This document shows positions 10,403 to 21,632 of a stretch of DNA of 64,000 nt, one piece after another. Source of the DNA: Palaemon carinicauda (Eukaryota > Arthropoda > Malacostraca > Decapoda > Palaemonidae); the NCBI RefSeq assembly GCF_036898095.1, contig NC_090751.1:46171534-46235533 (forward strand). Reading direction: 5' to 3'. The notes below the pieces were generated by a model. That model had not been told where the DNA came from. It saw only the letters and a list, made by a program, of their open reading frames with translations, and ran no database searches. The stretch's first letter is position 1; every line of letters begins with the position of its first letter. The position numbers and the translations under genes are program-made.

Positions 10403-11303
10403 CTCACCAGATTTAGAATGAATTATTTTCATTCTTCCTACTATAATGTATTTGCAAAGTATTGTATGAAAAAAGTTCTTTGTATTGAGAATTTGAAATA
10501 AATTTTAGATTGCGATCACCTTAAATTTCTGTAACTGAACCTTTGAAATGAGTAGGTTTTTGCTTAATCCTAAATCATTTTTTATTTTATATCCTGTAAG
10601 TGCACCAATTGTTTAGTTTTCTGTATTTGAGTTTGTAGAAAACTTTAATCTTTATTGTGAATTATTGAAAATGCAGTGCTGCCATTTAAAGTTTTTTATT
10701 TTTTTCAGTGACGTACGAATTCATCGCATTAAAATAATCCAAAGGCTCTATGCAGCTTTGATGATAAAGGATAAATGAAGTGATCGTTCTGATTTCCGAG
10801 GTTATCTATATGTATTGTTTTCATACTTAGGACAGGCATTATATGCAGTTATTGTGCCTTTGGGATTAATTCCACCACCTGAGCTGTCTAAGGAGAAATA
10901 TAGGTAAGGTTTGTATGGTAGATGTATTTCAATAAGTTTAAGATTGTGAATGCCAAAGAGTACAGTAGATGTTTTTGTATTGGCCTGATTTAAATTAATC
11001 AGTACTATACAGTACAAGACTACAGAATATCTTTTAGAAAATAAATTTAATGCATATTATAAAATAAATTTAATGTATATTTGAAAGTCTTTGCAGTTGT
11101 CTGAGCACTGGCTTGTGCCAGTACCGTATCTAAAATTTCGAGGAAAAGGCCTTACTTGGTGTAATGGTATTTTATTACAAAGGCCTACCTGTAACGGGCT
11201 GGCCATCGACAAGAGCTTCTGGCAGCCGTTTTGTTAAGGGTTGATCTACATAATTTTCAGTGTTGAAGCCTTGTGAGGGGTAAGAGTGCTTTCAGAAAGC
11301 GGT
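10403..11303 (+). repeat. Partial host segment, copy 1c
   Basis: Third successive copy of the end of Q in unit 1. Here the GCGGT border meets a family A element instead of family B. Confidence 0.85.
10709..11244 (+). pseudogene. Exon-like blocks C and D, copy 1c, disabled
   Basis: Acceptor TTTTTCAG, shared TGA after GATAAA, donor AG|GTAAGG, and block D from 11,097 with the shared frame change. Block D has more private substitutions than copies 1 and 1b. Confidence 0.6.
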
Positions 11304-11570
11304 ATTTGTTCCGTAACTAATACAAACCATGCTATTTAATAAGGGTATTACTTTCGGCGTAGCTGAAATGACGAGCCATTAATTTTTAACGAGGGTTTAC
11401 CACCCACACCGCTAGTTAGCAAGAGTGGGGGAGGGTAGTTTGCTACTCCCCCCTCTCACACCTGTGCTTGAGCTCACTTTGCTCTCGGCTCGGATGGTGT
11501 CCGCTCTCATCCTCGCCATCATTTGGCAGCTATTTAATGCTTTTGTCTTTTTATTTTTCTAGTACTGTAT

Positions 11571-11765
11571 GTGAAGTTGGCCTCTGCGATTATGCGCACC
11601 TGCCCTGGGTTTCCCGACCGCCCCTGTGGAACATTCATGTCGGTTGTCGAGACCGATCCTCACGCCCTCTGTCCTTCTTGTAGGGGCCAACGGCGTGATA
11701 GCAACAACAGGTGTAGGGAGTGGTCTACCTCCCAGTGGGAGAGGTTTTCACAACGACGGAAGTAG
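11571..11765 (+). pseudogene. Gag N-terminal Cys-rich region, family A copy 1
   Basis: 64 codons with Cys spacing C-x7-C-x14-C-x2-C-x4-C-x5-C and the landmark DPHALCPSCRG. The complete DIRS gag has the same DPHxxC-x2-C-x4-C-x5-C core, which supports a zinc-binding N-terminal domain of the DIRS gag-like protein. A stop after SQRRK ends the frame; related sequence continues in other frames (11,787-12,068; 12,083-12,283; 12,432-12,632). Confidence 0.55.
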
Positions 11766-12320
11766 TCCAAACGGGATATTTCTCCTTTGAAGGTTTCTTT
11801 GAAAGGAGAAAAACCCAAGGCCTCTTCTTCCGTTGCCCAAACCTCCTCCGAAGCTCCCACTCGGTCGGTCTCTTTCGAGAGACCATTGAGTGGTAGCGTA
11901 GACCGATTTACGATTTACCAAACTGGGGGCTCGAGAGATGACGTTGCTTCCCCTAGCGAAGCAGCTCCACCTCTTCCCTCGGGGGGAGGATATGTCACTA
12001 ACCCCCCTTTTTCAGGTTTGGTCCTCCTTGGGGCTTACTGGTTTGCCCTCCAAGGAGGTTTTGCTTAACTACATCTGATTGGGTGCCGCTGTCAAGCAAT
12101 TGTCGTCACCGACAGAGATTGATCCTTTCTTTTGTTGACGTTGTGGTGTCAGAGGTATCCAATGCGGTATCACCCATCACCTCTGCCTCTTCAAACCCTA
12201 CAGTAGCTGATGGCTTAATTTCTCCCGTCTCTGTTCAGCCTACAAGGGAGAAACTTAAGTCCAACGTCAGTCTTTTCTGCTAGTGTTTCTTCCCCTCGGG
12301 GGAGTTCACTTACAGAGACT

Positions 12321-12332
12321 CCTCTTCGGAGG
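12321..12332 (+). repeat. CCTC-TTCG-GAGG hairpin, family A copy 1
   Basis: The sequence CCTCTTCGGAGG would form a c(UUCG)g tetraloop in sense RNA. It recurs in the gag-like regions of families A and B, for example at 5532-5543 and 5668-5679. Confidence 0.6.
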
Positions 12333-12768
12333 ACTGCAGAAGGTCTTCTCGCTGACCCTACGGCCCCCAGAGGGCGCATTCATCACAAGGCTCGCCTTCC
12401 TCTTCGCCAAAGAGGCCTTCCTTCACCTGCGTTGAGGAGGCGCCTCTTCGGTTCAACATCTTCGATGCAGTCCCCCGCAGAGGAGCCTCGACAACAATCA
12501 CCAATCACTGTTCCTGCATTGGTCCTGGACCTTTCTGCAGATCGTTCGCGATCTCCTTCGGTGGAAGGTCGTCCTTTTAAAGGACACTTCGACCTTCCAC
12601 CCTGCCGACCTGCCGTCACCCTTCCTGCATAAACCTAACAAGGTATCATCTGAGCACACTAAGGCGCGCCACCCAGATACGCGATATGCGCCAACAAAAC
12701 CTCACGAACGTGCTCTAGTAGCTCGTCAGGCCCCATCAATAAACTCTTAGACAGGGCATCAAGGGCGT

Positions 12769-13209
12769 ATGCGCCAACACGCACATACGTCCCAACAGGA
12801 GCACAGCTCCACTACGCGCTATGCACGCCCTCACGCACTTACGCGGCCACGCCCAGCTGCGCGCCAACTCTCACCTACTCACCAGCGGTCTCCCGCGCGC
12901 CAGCGTTCACACCCAGCAGTTAACTCTCCTGCACACCAACGATCTACTGATCTGGGCGCTACTGGGAAATCAGCTAAACTGACTTCTCCCACGCGCCAGC
13001 TAATACCATCGCGCCAGCCTTCTCATGATGTCAGGGGAGTAGTTACCTCCCTGGCCTTCAAGAAAAACTTCTCAGTGACGCAGGTTCTGCAACCAGGGGT
13101 GTGGAAGCGTCAAACAACCTTCACAGCCCACTACCAGCAAGACGTGACCCACAGGAGGCTCGACACGTTCTCTATCGGCCCTGTGGTGGCTGCACAACAG
13201 CTGGTTTAA
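12769..13209 (+). CDS. Chimeric ORF: gag Arg-rich repeats fused to C-terminal half of DIRS tyrosine recombinase
   Basis: 146 codons. Residues ~1-85 are His/Arg/Ser/Pro-rich gag repeats (SPARQRS, HQRSTDLGATG). Residues 86-146 are the recombinase C-terminus with H86-x-x-R89 (SHDVRG) and Y122 (TAHYQQDV), ending in VVAAQQLV. The catalytic Arg of motif I and the whole N-terminal core-binding domain are missing, so recombination activity is not expected. The fusion arose by internal deletion of RT, RNase H and the first half of the recombinase. The same joint is in family A copies 2 to 4, so it predates the amplification. Only this copy keeps the fusion fully open. Whether it is expressed is unknown. 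Confidence 0.5.
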   Translation: MRQHAHTSQQEHSSTTRYARPHALTRPRPAARQLSPTHQRSPARQRSHPAVNSPAHQRSTDLGATGKSAKLTSPTRQLIPSRQPSHDVRGVVTSLAFKKNFSVTQVLQPGVWKRQTTFTAHYQQDVTHRRLDTFSIGPVVAAQQLV

Positions 13210-13692
13210 ACCTCAGGCTCCTTAATGGACAAGTAGCAGAAGGTTGAGGGCATTGTTACCCGGTTTTAGTCTGCATGAATGATAAGGTATGCCTGGCCCT
13301 TATTCGTTTCTTCATCCTCCCCTCTCTTTGGGAAAGCAGCATCCTGGGTTCTCTGCACTGCTGACCTCAAACCACTGCAGGTAAACCATGTCCCCTTGTG
13401 TTCTTAGTATTAAGTTAATACTGTCGCGTCCCCATACCCTGACGAGGTGGTATTGGTAGAGTCCTAGCCTTAAGTTTCCTTCTAAAGAACTTCAGGTCAA
13501 CTTCTTAGGATGAGTCACACTTTTTTCCTTCACACACAACTTACGTAGGTCGCAGCCCTTGCATAGCAAGATGCGAGCGAGGTGCAAGGACACTTTATTG
13601 TTGAGTGCTGACACACTCAGATAACGAGTCCCCGGACAAAGCCAAAAGCCAGTATGGCTGGGACTTGTTCCACCCTTCCTAAGGGTTAAGTC

Positions 13693-13794
13693 GCCCACTT
13701 TAAATAGCGTGGTTTGTATTCCAGTTACGGAACAAATGACATTCGTAGATAATTTGTATTTTTCCCAACTATACAAACCTTAGCTATTTAATCA
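13693..13794. repeat. Internal complementary region, family A copy 1
   Basis: It reads as the reverse complement of the left end (ending GTTACGGAACAAAT) joined, with AT shared, to the reverse complement of the right end (beginning ATGACATTCGTAGATAAT). This is the DIRS hallmark thought to template completion of the circular intermediate. Confidence 0.75.
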
Positions 13795-14333
13795 AACGGG
13801 CCTGCCAGCCCTGTCCCCCATGAAGTCCTACCAATAAGCAAAAGTGGAGCTACAACACATGTGTGTGAGGGGGGAGGGTAGCTAACTACGCTCCCTACCC
13901 CCTGCTAACTAGCGGTGGGGTAATAATCCCTCGTTAAATTTTTATGGCTCGTCCTTTCAGCTGCGCGAAAGTAATTACCCACTTTCAATAGCTAAGGTTT
14001 GTATAGTTAGGAAAAATACAAATTATCTACGAATTTGTAATTTTTTTCATCACTAAGTATTTTCATTATGAAACTATAGAAGGGCTATTTTACGATGTAA
14101 TACCTAATGTATTGTCCATTTATAATTTGCCATATGAAAGTTAGGTGTGGTGTAGTCATTTTTTTTCTTGCTTATTGTATATGGAGCAAAGGAATAGCTA
14201 TTAACATTTTCATAAGTACATTATACCAATATAAATTCTGCAGAGTCTGCGTTAATCTGGAGCGTTTGTCGTAGCTTTTTTAAATTTTTGTTAGGTTAAA
14301 TTGATAAATCCTCATTAAATTTGATTTAAAGTA

Positions 14334-14883
14334 CAGTGATGCCTCAGGATACGAAAGTAATCCGTTCAGGATACGGTTTCGTATCCTGAGTCGCGTTTTA
14401 CATGTAAATAGCCTAATCCATTCCAAGCCTTACAAAAAGTCACCTTTTCTTTCATAAACACGCTAAACTGTTGTAATAAACATGCAATGCAGCCATTTCT
14501 ATCATTCAATAATTAACCCAACCGTTAAAAACAGCCTAATCCATTCCAGAAACCACCATGAGATTATTCAATAATGTAGTTATAGCCTAGTTATCCCCTC
14601 CAAGCCCTAAGAAAATGGTCCATTTTCTTTACTACTGTATAAAAGTTATGGTACTGTATGTAAAGCATTTGGATCAGTGAAGGTGTATTGTTACCTGTAT
14701 ACCTAAATTAAGGGTTGATACCCTGAAAAAAAAAATACTGTACTCTCGGCGACGAGTTGGGATCTCGTAAGCTTTTCGTATCCTGAAAATATTTTCGTAT
14801 ACTGAGGCATAAAAATCTTCGTATCGCTTTTCGTATCCTGAATTTTTCGTAAGCAGAAACTTTCGTATCCAGAGGTATCACTG
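14334..14883. mobile_element. MITE with TA target duplication (Tc1/mariner-like)
   Basis: The terminal inverted repeats are CAGTGATGCCTCAGGATACG and the complement of CGTATCCAGAGGTATCACTG. TA flanks both ends (14332-14333 and 14884-14885). Units 3 and 4 show the unfilled site as AAAGTACCTGAAT, and unit 5 the same site with one change. The motif TTTCGTATCCTGA recurs several times inside in both orientations. No transposase ORF is present, so it is non-autonomous. TA duplication suggests the Tc1/mariner superfamily. Confidence 0.85.
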
Positions 14884-15124
14884 TACCTGAATATTTTATG
14901 ACAGTTTTAACAAGCAGATATGAGAATTCTGTTGGTCTCTTGATTGTGCAATAACTGCCTAAGGGTAGTATTTGTTGCTACGCTTATATAAGCCTTTCGT
15001 CATTTAAAATAGGCAATGCCTTCATCGGAACTGGAATGGCAGTTGAATTACAGTAGTTGATAGATTCATCACGGATGTGAAAGTGTAAATACGAGGAAAG
15101 GTTGGATTGCTTTTCATTCTCTAG

Positions 15125-15350
15125 GGATCCCCCAAGCCATCCTGTTTTAGTGGGACAGGAGGTACGGGACTATCTTACTGGTCGCTGGATGAAAAAAGCC
15201 TTGCCTATTTCTGGACATGTAGCTATCCACTGATGCCTCGGAGGAGGTCCGCCATGGTGCACACTTTGGCAGTCTAGTTGTCAGGTGTATGGCTAGCAGA
15301 AAAGTATCTGCATATCAACATGCTGGAAATGCAAGCAACACATTTATTCT
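15125..15350 (+). pseudogene. DIRS-type RNase H relic in P, copy 2
   Basis: In shifting frames it reads YLTGRWMKKALPISGH, a start like QLFTDVSEGV, then GAHFGS, GVWLAEK, and YLHINMLEMQAT. This order matches the start of a DIRS RNase H domain, where the complete element has FSDASDTGWGA and ALHINCKELLAV. The break before Q leaves no further DIRS sequence. It is also present in units 3, 4 and 5. Confidence 0.55.
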
Positions 15351-15618
15351 TTTAAGTATTCAAAGAATGTTTTAGGAGGCACATGAGGAATGTTAGTGTC
15401 GCCACCATCTCGTTAATTTACATCAATCAATGAGGTACAGTGTTGCTCCATCTTTGCAAAATAACAAAACATGCACATTTGGGCAGCATTTGTCGTAGAG
15501 CTGTCAGCCGGTTATATCCTGTGTAAGTGGTTGCAGAGATGCTTCTCAGGCCCCATAGCCAGGCTATGTATCCCAGATTCATTAATAAAATCCTCCTGGA
15601 CAAGATACTAGCATATAC

Positions 15619-15828
15619 TCAATCACAGGGGTAGGTTGTAGTATCAGAGCCCTTACATCTTTGTATAGTGGAAAGGCATCTTGCCATATGGTGTTCCCCT
15701 GGAATTTTTCGGTCATATATCAGAACGTTTAACTCCGGGTCATGTTCCCCCACTTTCAGACACTTGGGCATTGTTTGAATATGTATCTCCTGGATGCCTA
15801 ATCCTTTCTTCCATTCAGCCTGTTTCAC
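15619..15828 (-). pseudogene. Minus-strand ORF of unknown identity, copy 2
   Basis: 69 open codons matching the second part of the pair in copy 1 (QAEWKKGLGIQEIH). The upstream ATG is lost to a substitution. The first part is interrupted. No family is recognised. Confidence 0.25.
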
Positions 15829-17048
15829 GGGCTGAAAATCGATGGTGATCTCGATATCTCAGGATGACCTTGCTGGCTCCTAGATAGCCACAAGCAAGGC
15901 TATCCCAATTTGTTAGCTTTGTCATGATTGAGAAAACTACTCCCATGAACCACAGTTCTGTCAGCTACACCATAAGAAGTACCACCATTCTGTGTAGTAG
16001 TATGCACTTCCCAGTTGGAAACTATCCTGCCTATCCTTAGAGCAAAAGTTTTTTTTTTCCCGCAAAGGATTGGACAGGAGATATCTGGGTACTGCAGCTG
16101 TGCACCAGGAAAAGTGGGTAATTTTGTGATTCATCGTAGAAATGGTACTTCTTAATTTGTATTGTATATTGCTGAATGGCCTTTAATACCCCAGTGCTTG
16201 GCTTGAGGACTAAATTATGTAATCCTAATCCTAGTCATATGGGAACATCTCTATTTCAGATTGATGACTTTTTAGCCTAAGTTCTGCTCAAAGAAGTGCA
16301 ATATGGTCAGACTTTTGACTGAAGGGCATAGTCCTCTTCATTGGAGTTGTCTCTGCTTGCAAAAAAGCTTCATGTATTCTTACCTCCCCCAGGACCTCAG
16401 GCCTTCGAAGTTGGATATGATCTTTATTCTCAGGTATTAAGCATATAGTGCTTGTATGAGTCTTTGAGAAGGCTTCCCTTGTCTGGATTAGTGCGCTGTG
16501 ATGTTCTTATTCAGCGTCTTCTCCGCCGTATGATGCCAACTGTCTTGGTCTTGGTGCTCCTGCAATTATGTAAACAGCTCAGTGATTTAGTTGCTTTGCT
16601 CAACGAGCCTATCCCTCCCACAGACATTTGACAGAGGTCCTAGAGGGTCCAGTTGTGCTACATTGCAGGCTAAGTTCCTCCAAGTGTTTCAGCCCTCCTT
16701 AGGTTATTCTTTGCTTTGAGTTTTCTGATGACAGAGGTGTTGATATTAAGTGCTGTCCTCTGCCATCTTAAGGAGAAAGTAGAGTAACACTTTAATTCTA
16801 GCACAGTCGGTATACACTGGGATCATCTGTCTGTGTTCTTTTGAGCTGAAGATGAGTTTCAGACCATTTTTGCCTTGGTACTGTACTTTAGGATGGTGTT
16901 CATAGATCCCTGGCTAGGTTGAGTGGGGAGTAGTCTTTCTGGGTGAGCATGACCATTTTTAGAGATTTGTGGCTTTCACGGAAGTGTTGCCTAGCCCTCG
17001 CAAAATGCCTAAGTTTATTCTCCAACAACTGGAGACTACTCTAAGAAA

Positions 17049-17192
17049 ATGTCAGTGAGGAAAAAGCATTTTTTAATGATGAAACCTGGAGAACCAGGTC
17101 TTTACTTTTCAAGGAGCTTAACACAGTTCCCTCCCCTTCCCTGCCATTCCCTACCCTCACCTACTAAGCTGTATCACTTGGAAAACATTGAG
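17049..17192 (+). pseudogene. Exon-like block B, copy 2
   Basis: Open from MSVRKKHFLMMKPGEP to LYHLENIE, then GAG|GTAAATG. The upstream part (FILQQLETT) is out of frame because of a small change near 17,043. Unidentified. Confidence 0.35.
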
Positions 17193-18264
17193 GTAAATGT
17201 GTACTGTAATTCATACCTTCGGTACCTATGTAGATATTGTACCAGTATTCCGTGCAAGCACTGATCACGCAACAGTGCCTATTGAATTGATAGAGAAGGA
17301 TGTAATTATTAAGTGTAAGGAAGGAGACATCATTTAAGGTTAGCATTGTATACATACCCTAAATTCTCAAACATATGCAACTGTAGTCAACATAGAAATC
17401 TGGATTGAAATCAACTTTCAATTAAGCTCTAAACAGTGTCCTGTTCTCAATGATGTTTTTCTGAAATGTGGTTTTTAAGTGTATTTTCTTGTATTCTGTT
17501 TATATAAATGGATATTAAAATGCTTGAAAATAATCTGCAAAATCCTCGTTTCACCATCATCATATCTATAGGGATATTTTACAGTAAAAAATTGATAGTT
17601 TTTTAAGCTTTTAGAATGAACTGTCATGTCTATATAGTTAGTTACAAAGGTCATGAAAACTGGTAAAGTTTTAGTTTCTTTGGGCCAGGAACTTATTTTG
17701 CAGGCAATACTCAGACACTGGTTAATTTTTTTAAGTCAATTCCCTGGTATTATTGCTGTTTGCTTCTCGAGCTTAAATGATTTTGAAATTTTTTATACAT
17801 TCTGTGGCTTTTAAGAGTTAGCAGATGTGTGGTTCAATACAAACTGTTGCCTCTGTGCTAAATTGTTTCAACTCCTATCCTATAGAATCTGTTTTAGAAT
17901 GTAGGTTTCATTGATGCATAACTGGTTCTACCTATTTCAGAAATTTTTGAAAGTCTCACCAGATCTTGAATGAATTACTTTCCTTCTTCCTACTATAATG
18001 TATTTGCTAAGTATTGTATGAAGAGACAGTTCTGTGTATTGGGAACTTAGAAACAAACTTTGGATTGCGATCACCATTAAATTTCTGTAACCTTACCTTT
18101 AAAATGGGTAGGTTTTTGCTTAATCCTAAATCACTTTTTATTTAATATCCTGTAAGTGCACCTATTGTTTAGTTTTCTGTATTTGAGTTTGTAGAAAACT
18201 TTAATCTTTATTGTGAATCATTGAAAATGCAGTGCTGGCATTTAAAGTTTTTTTTTTTTTCCAG

Positions 18265-18799
18265 TGACGTACGAATTCATCGTATTAAAATAATCCAAAG
18301 GCTCTATGCAGCTCTGATGATAAAGGATAAATGAAGTGATCGTTCTGATGTCCGAGGTTAGCTATATGTATTGTTTTCATACTTAGGACAGGCATTATAT
18401 GCAGTTACTGTCCCTTTGGGATTAATTCCACCACCTGAGCTGTCTAAGGAGAAATATAGGTAAGGTTAGTATGGTAGATGTATTTCAATAAGTTTGATTG
18501 TGAATGCTAAAGAGTACAGTAGATGTTTTTGTATTGGCCTAATTTAAATTAATCTAGTACTATACAGTATAAGACTATAGAATATGTTTTAGAAAATAAA
18601 TTTAATGTATATTATAAAATAAATTTGTGTGTATTTGAAATTCTTTCCAGTAGTATGAGAACTGGCTTGTGCCAGTACCGTATCTAAAATTTCGAGGAAA
18701 AAGCCTTAATTGGTGTAATGGTATTTTATTACAAAGGCCTACCTGTAACGGGCTGGCCATCAACAAGAGCTTCTGGCAGCCTTTTTGTTAAGGGTTGAT
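18265..18799 (+). pseudogene. Exon-like blocks C and D, copy 2, disabled
   Basis: Acceptor TTTTTTTTCCAG, shared TGA after GATAAA, donor AG|GTAAGG. Block D starts at 18,651 after TTTCCAG and carries the shared frame change. Confidence 0.6.
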
Positions 18800-18857
18800 T
18801 CACATAATTTTCAGTGTTGAATCCTTGTGAGGGGTAAGTGTGCTTTCAGAAAGCGGT

Positions 18858-21632
18858 ATTTGTTCCGTAACCGAAATACAAACCATGCTATTTACATAGG
18901 GTTTACTTTCGGCGTAGCTGAAAGGACGAGCCATTGGAATTTAACGAGGGTGTAATACCCCCGCGCTAGTTAGCAGGGGGGTAGGGGAGTGGTAGCTAGC
19001 TACCCCTCCCCCCTCACACACCGGTGAACTGCTTCGCTTCACATTTGGGTCGCACAATGAACAGACACGTCTGTTCCGTCCTCGCATGGCAGCCATTAAT
19101 GCGTTGTCTAACTAATTACTTACTTTTCTTACACTTAATATATAGTGTATGTAAACATTCTTATGTTTATGTATATATTCGAGTATAGAAATACAGTGTT
19201 TCCTTTTCAGTGTTTGTGCTGTGTGTGTGTAGGAAGTCCACTCATTCCCGACTTCTCCGTGTGGTCTCAGGCCACTACTGTGACTTTTCATGGGTCGCGA
19301 TCTCTCCCATGGTCCTTCAGTCTCCCTTCGGCGGGCGCCGTGGGGAATCGTCATCGCTGGACTGTACTTAACTAATATGTTTCTCTGCTGTTCCTCCTTC
19401 CCTACGGGGAAATTGGGAGTTTTGTTTGACTACGGTCTCTCTCTCTCTCTCTCCTTGAGTTCGTTCACCCTTTTATTACAACTACGTATTACGGTAGCTT
19501 CCTTCCCGTTGCGGGTTGAATTGCTTCCGTTTATTTTGTCTCAATTATTTTTTTTATTTAAATCTAATTGTATTTGTTAAATTTTCCTCTGTGTAGAACG
19601 CTTCCTTTCAGGGTTCATTCGTTCTTACTATTAGTAAAATTCTTGGTTGAATTACATATTTATAATTGTTATATTCTGTTTTGTTACAGTTCTCCGCCTT
19701 CCCCCCCCCCCCCCCCTTCCCGTGAGTGTCAGTGGGGGAGGAGGGCGTCTTCTTGTGTGTAATTCTTGTATTATTCTCCCGCAGGGGTTCCTCTTCGGAG
19801 TTCCCCCAGTGGAATTAATGTTAACTAATTGTTTTATTTTCACAGTCAACTATCTAGTTTTTCATTTGCCTAATGTGCCTACGAATCAGAGCGGTCCTGT
19901 TGGGGCATGGGGAGTCTGCCGTTGCCGCCGCCTCTACGACTTCGTCATGGGCGCGTCCCTTCTCCTAGAAGTTCTCCCGTGACAACTGTCAGCTCCTTAG
20001 TTCATATAGAACCCTCAGGAGGTTTGCCTCCTTGGGTGGGTTCTTCCCTTCCGAGGGAGGTTCCCTTCCCAGGTATGAGTTTGTTCCCCTTCAGGGGGGT
20101 TTCTTCTCCTACCTTAATTTTTTTCTGGTCCTCGGGCAGTTATGCTCTTGGTGCTGAGCTACCACTTTTGAAACCATGCTCAAGGGGCTGAGCGGTTGCA
20201 AGGCCGGACCATGGTGTTCGTGCGATTATGCAATTGGTGCCGAGCGGTTGTACTTGCAGCTACGCTCAAGGGGCTGAGCAACTGCAGGAGCTCCTCTTCG
20301 GAGGGTTGCTCTTTATGGTCAGCTTGCTGATCCAACAGCCCTAAGGGGTGCCTTCATCAGTTCTTCCTGTCTCTTCTACGCATCCCTCTCATTCGTGAGA
20401 GAGGACACTCATAGAGACTCCTCTTCGGAGGACTCCCCTGCTGTTGTTGCTGAAGGCTCAGTTCCCCCCTCCGAACATCTTCGAGGGGGCAGCCGAGTCC
20501 AACGGTCTCTCCTGTGAGTGTCTCCCCCTCGGGGGAGTTCACTAACAGAGACTCCTCTTCGGAGGACTGATGATGGTGCTCCTGTCCGTGGTCGTCCTCA
20601 TCTTCAGCCACAGAGGATCCTCCTCGACGAGAACGGACAGTTGCTGCTGCTTCTCTAGACCTGTTAGCAGTTCATTCGCGATCTTCGACACCTGCCAGAT
20701 CTTCTTGTCTTCCTTCTCCGTTCTTGGACACAGTAGCGCTGTGGGCGCCTCCACCCCGTTTTCCAAACGGGCACCGGTCCCTTCGGGGCTAGGGGCTTAT
20801 CTCACATGTGAGTAAGCCCTTTGGTGCCAGGTTTTTTTACCTGTGCAACCTCAATCTAGCGCGCAGTAGCTCGCAAATGTTACTGATGTGCGCAATGCGC
20901 GCCAACGTTCGCCCTCGCGCCCACGATCTCCGGATCTGGGTGCAAGTCTCCTGCTGTGGACCAGACTTCTGCTGAATCAACTCCTGATCGCTAACTCTTC
21001 TGAGACCTTCTGTGCGGCTACGCGCCATGTGCGCCTACGAACTCCTGAACGCCCACGATCGCCTGCTCGCCAGCGCACATCTGATCACCCTCTCCTGATG
21101 TGCGCATTGCGCGCCAACGTTCGCCCTCGCGCCCACGATCTCCGGATCTGGGCGCAATCAGGGAGGTTGTTCTTCACTGAACTCCTCGTGCACCTGCTCG
21201 CCAGCGCGCATCTGCGCCCCCTTCCTGATATGCGCATATGCGCCATCGTTTGCCCATGATCTTCGGATCTGGGCGCAGGCAAGGAGTTATTCCTTCGTCT
21301 CCTCACCGACGATCTCTCATACGTCTGGCCGCGCATTTCTCCTGGCCACGTAACTACGCTCCTACGATCTCCTGGTTCCTGCCTCGTTACGCAGTTCAAG
21401 AAGTTCCTTCGCTAGCGCACAGGCGCTCACAGGTTCTTGACTCGCAGCGCCTCCAATTGACCGCGCTGCCCAGGAGAAACCCAAGTTAGCGCACAGGCGC
21501 TCACAGGCATCCCTGGGCTCTCCTTACGCGCCAGCGATCTCCTACGCGCCCGCGCGATTCGTCGCCTGCGCGCAAGCGTTTTCAACGCCAACGCTTCAAT
21601 CGTCGTAGGTTTCCTACGCGCCCACTCGTTAA
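18858..21632 (+). mobile_element. Family B DIRS 5' fragment, copy 3
   Basis: Same structure as copies 1 and 2 with the same host junction (CGTTAA|CTCACCAG). It has a longer C run near 19,700 and a CT repeat near 19,435. Gag-like open stretches are at 20,570-20,815, 20,888-21,259 and 21,238-21,489. In the hairpin array near 20.14 kb two of the four stems are broken by substitutions. Confidence 0.75.
20522..20537 (+). repeat. Perfect tetraloop hairpin CTCCCC-CTCG-GGGGAG, family B copy 3
   Basis: A six-base-pair GC-rich stem with a four-base loop, about 20 nt before a CCTC-TTCG-GAGG hairpin. The pair of hairpins is present in the other family B copies, and in weaker form in family A (near 12,290-12,332). 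Confidence 0.65.

Larger units (their letters stand above)
11304..14041 (+). mobile_element. Family A DIRS, internally deleted, copy 1
   Basis: The left inverted terminal repeat starts ATTTGTTCCGTAACT; the right one ends ...CTACGAATTTGTAAT. In reverse, the right end repeats the left-end landmarks (CTTTCGnCGTAGCTGAAA, GACGAGCCAT, AACGAGGG, CCGCTAGTTAGC). An internal complementary region lies at 13,693-13,794. The body holds a gag zinc-finger region, Ser/Pro-rich gag, Arg-rich gag repeats, then only the C-terminal part of the tyrosine recombinase. RT and RNase H are absent, so it is non-autonomous. The left flank is the end of Q and the right flank is the P spacer, which are not the two sides of one insertion site. 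Confidence 0.8.
14042..15372 (+). repeat. P spacer, copy 2 (with MITE)
   Basis: AT-rich sequence starting CATCACTAAGTATTTTC. It is shared by units 2 to 5 between the right end of family A and the start of Q. This copy is longer because of the 550-bp MITE. Apart from the RNase H relic at its end no gene is visible. Confidence 0.8.
15373..18857 (+). repeat. Host-derived segment Q, copy 2
   Basis: Full copy in the same order as Q1: minus-strand ORF pair (15,619-15,828 is the part still open), a region without clear ORFs, block B, intron-like sequence, and blocks C and D, ending at GCGGT before a family B element. Confidence 0.85.

Noticed and set aside
19435..19455. CT microsatellite and C runs (also near 4,558, 19,700, 23,970, 45,738 and 46,010)
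   Set aside because: Ordinary length-variable simple repeats in the DIRS leader; no sign of a further function.
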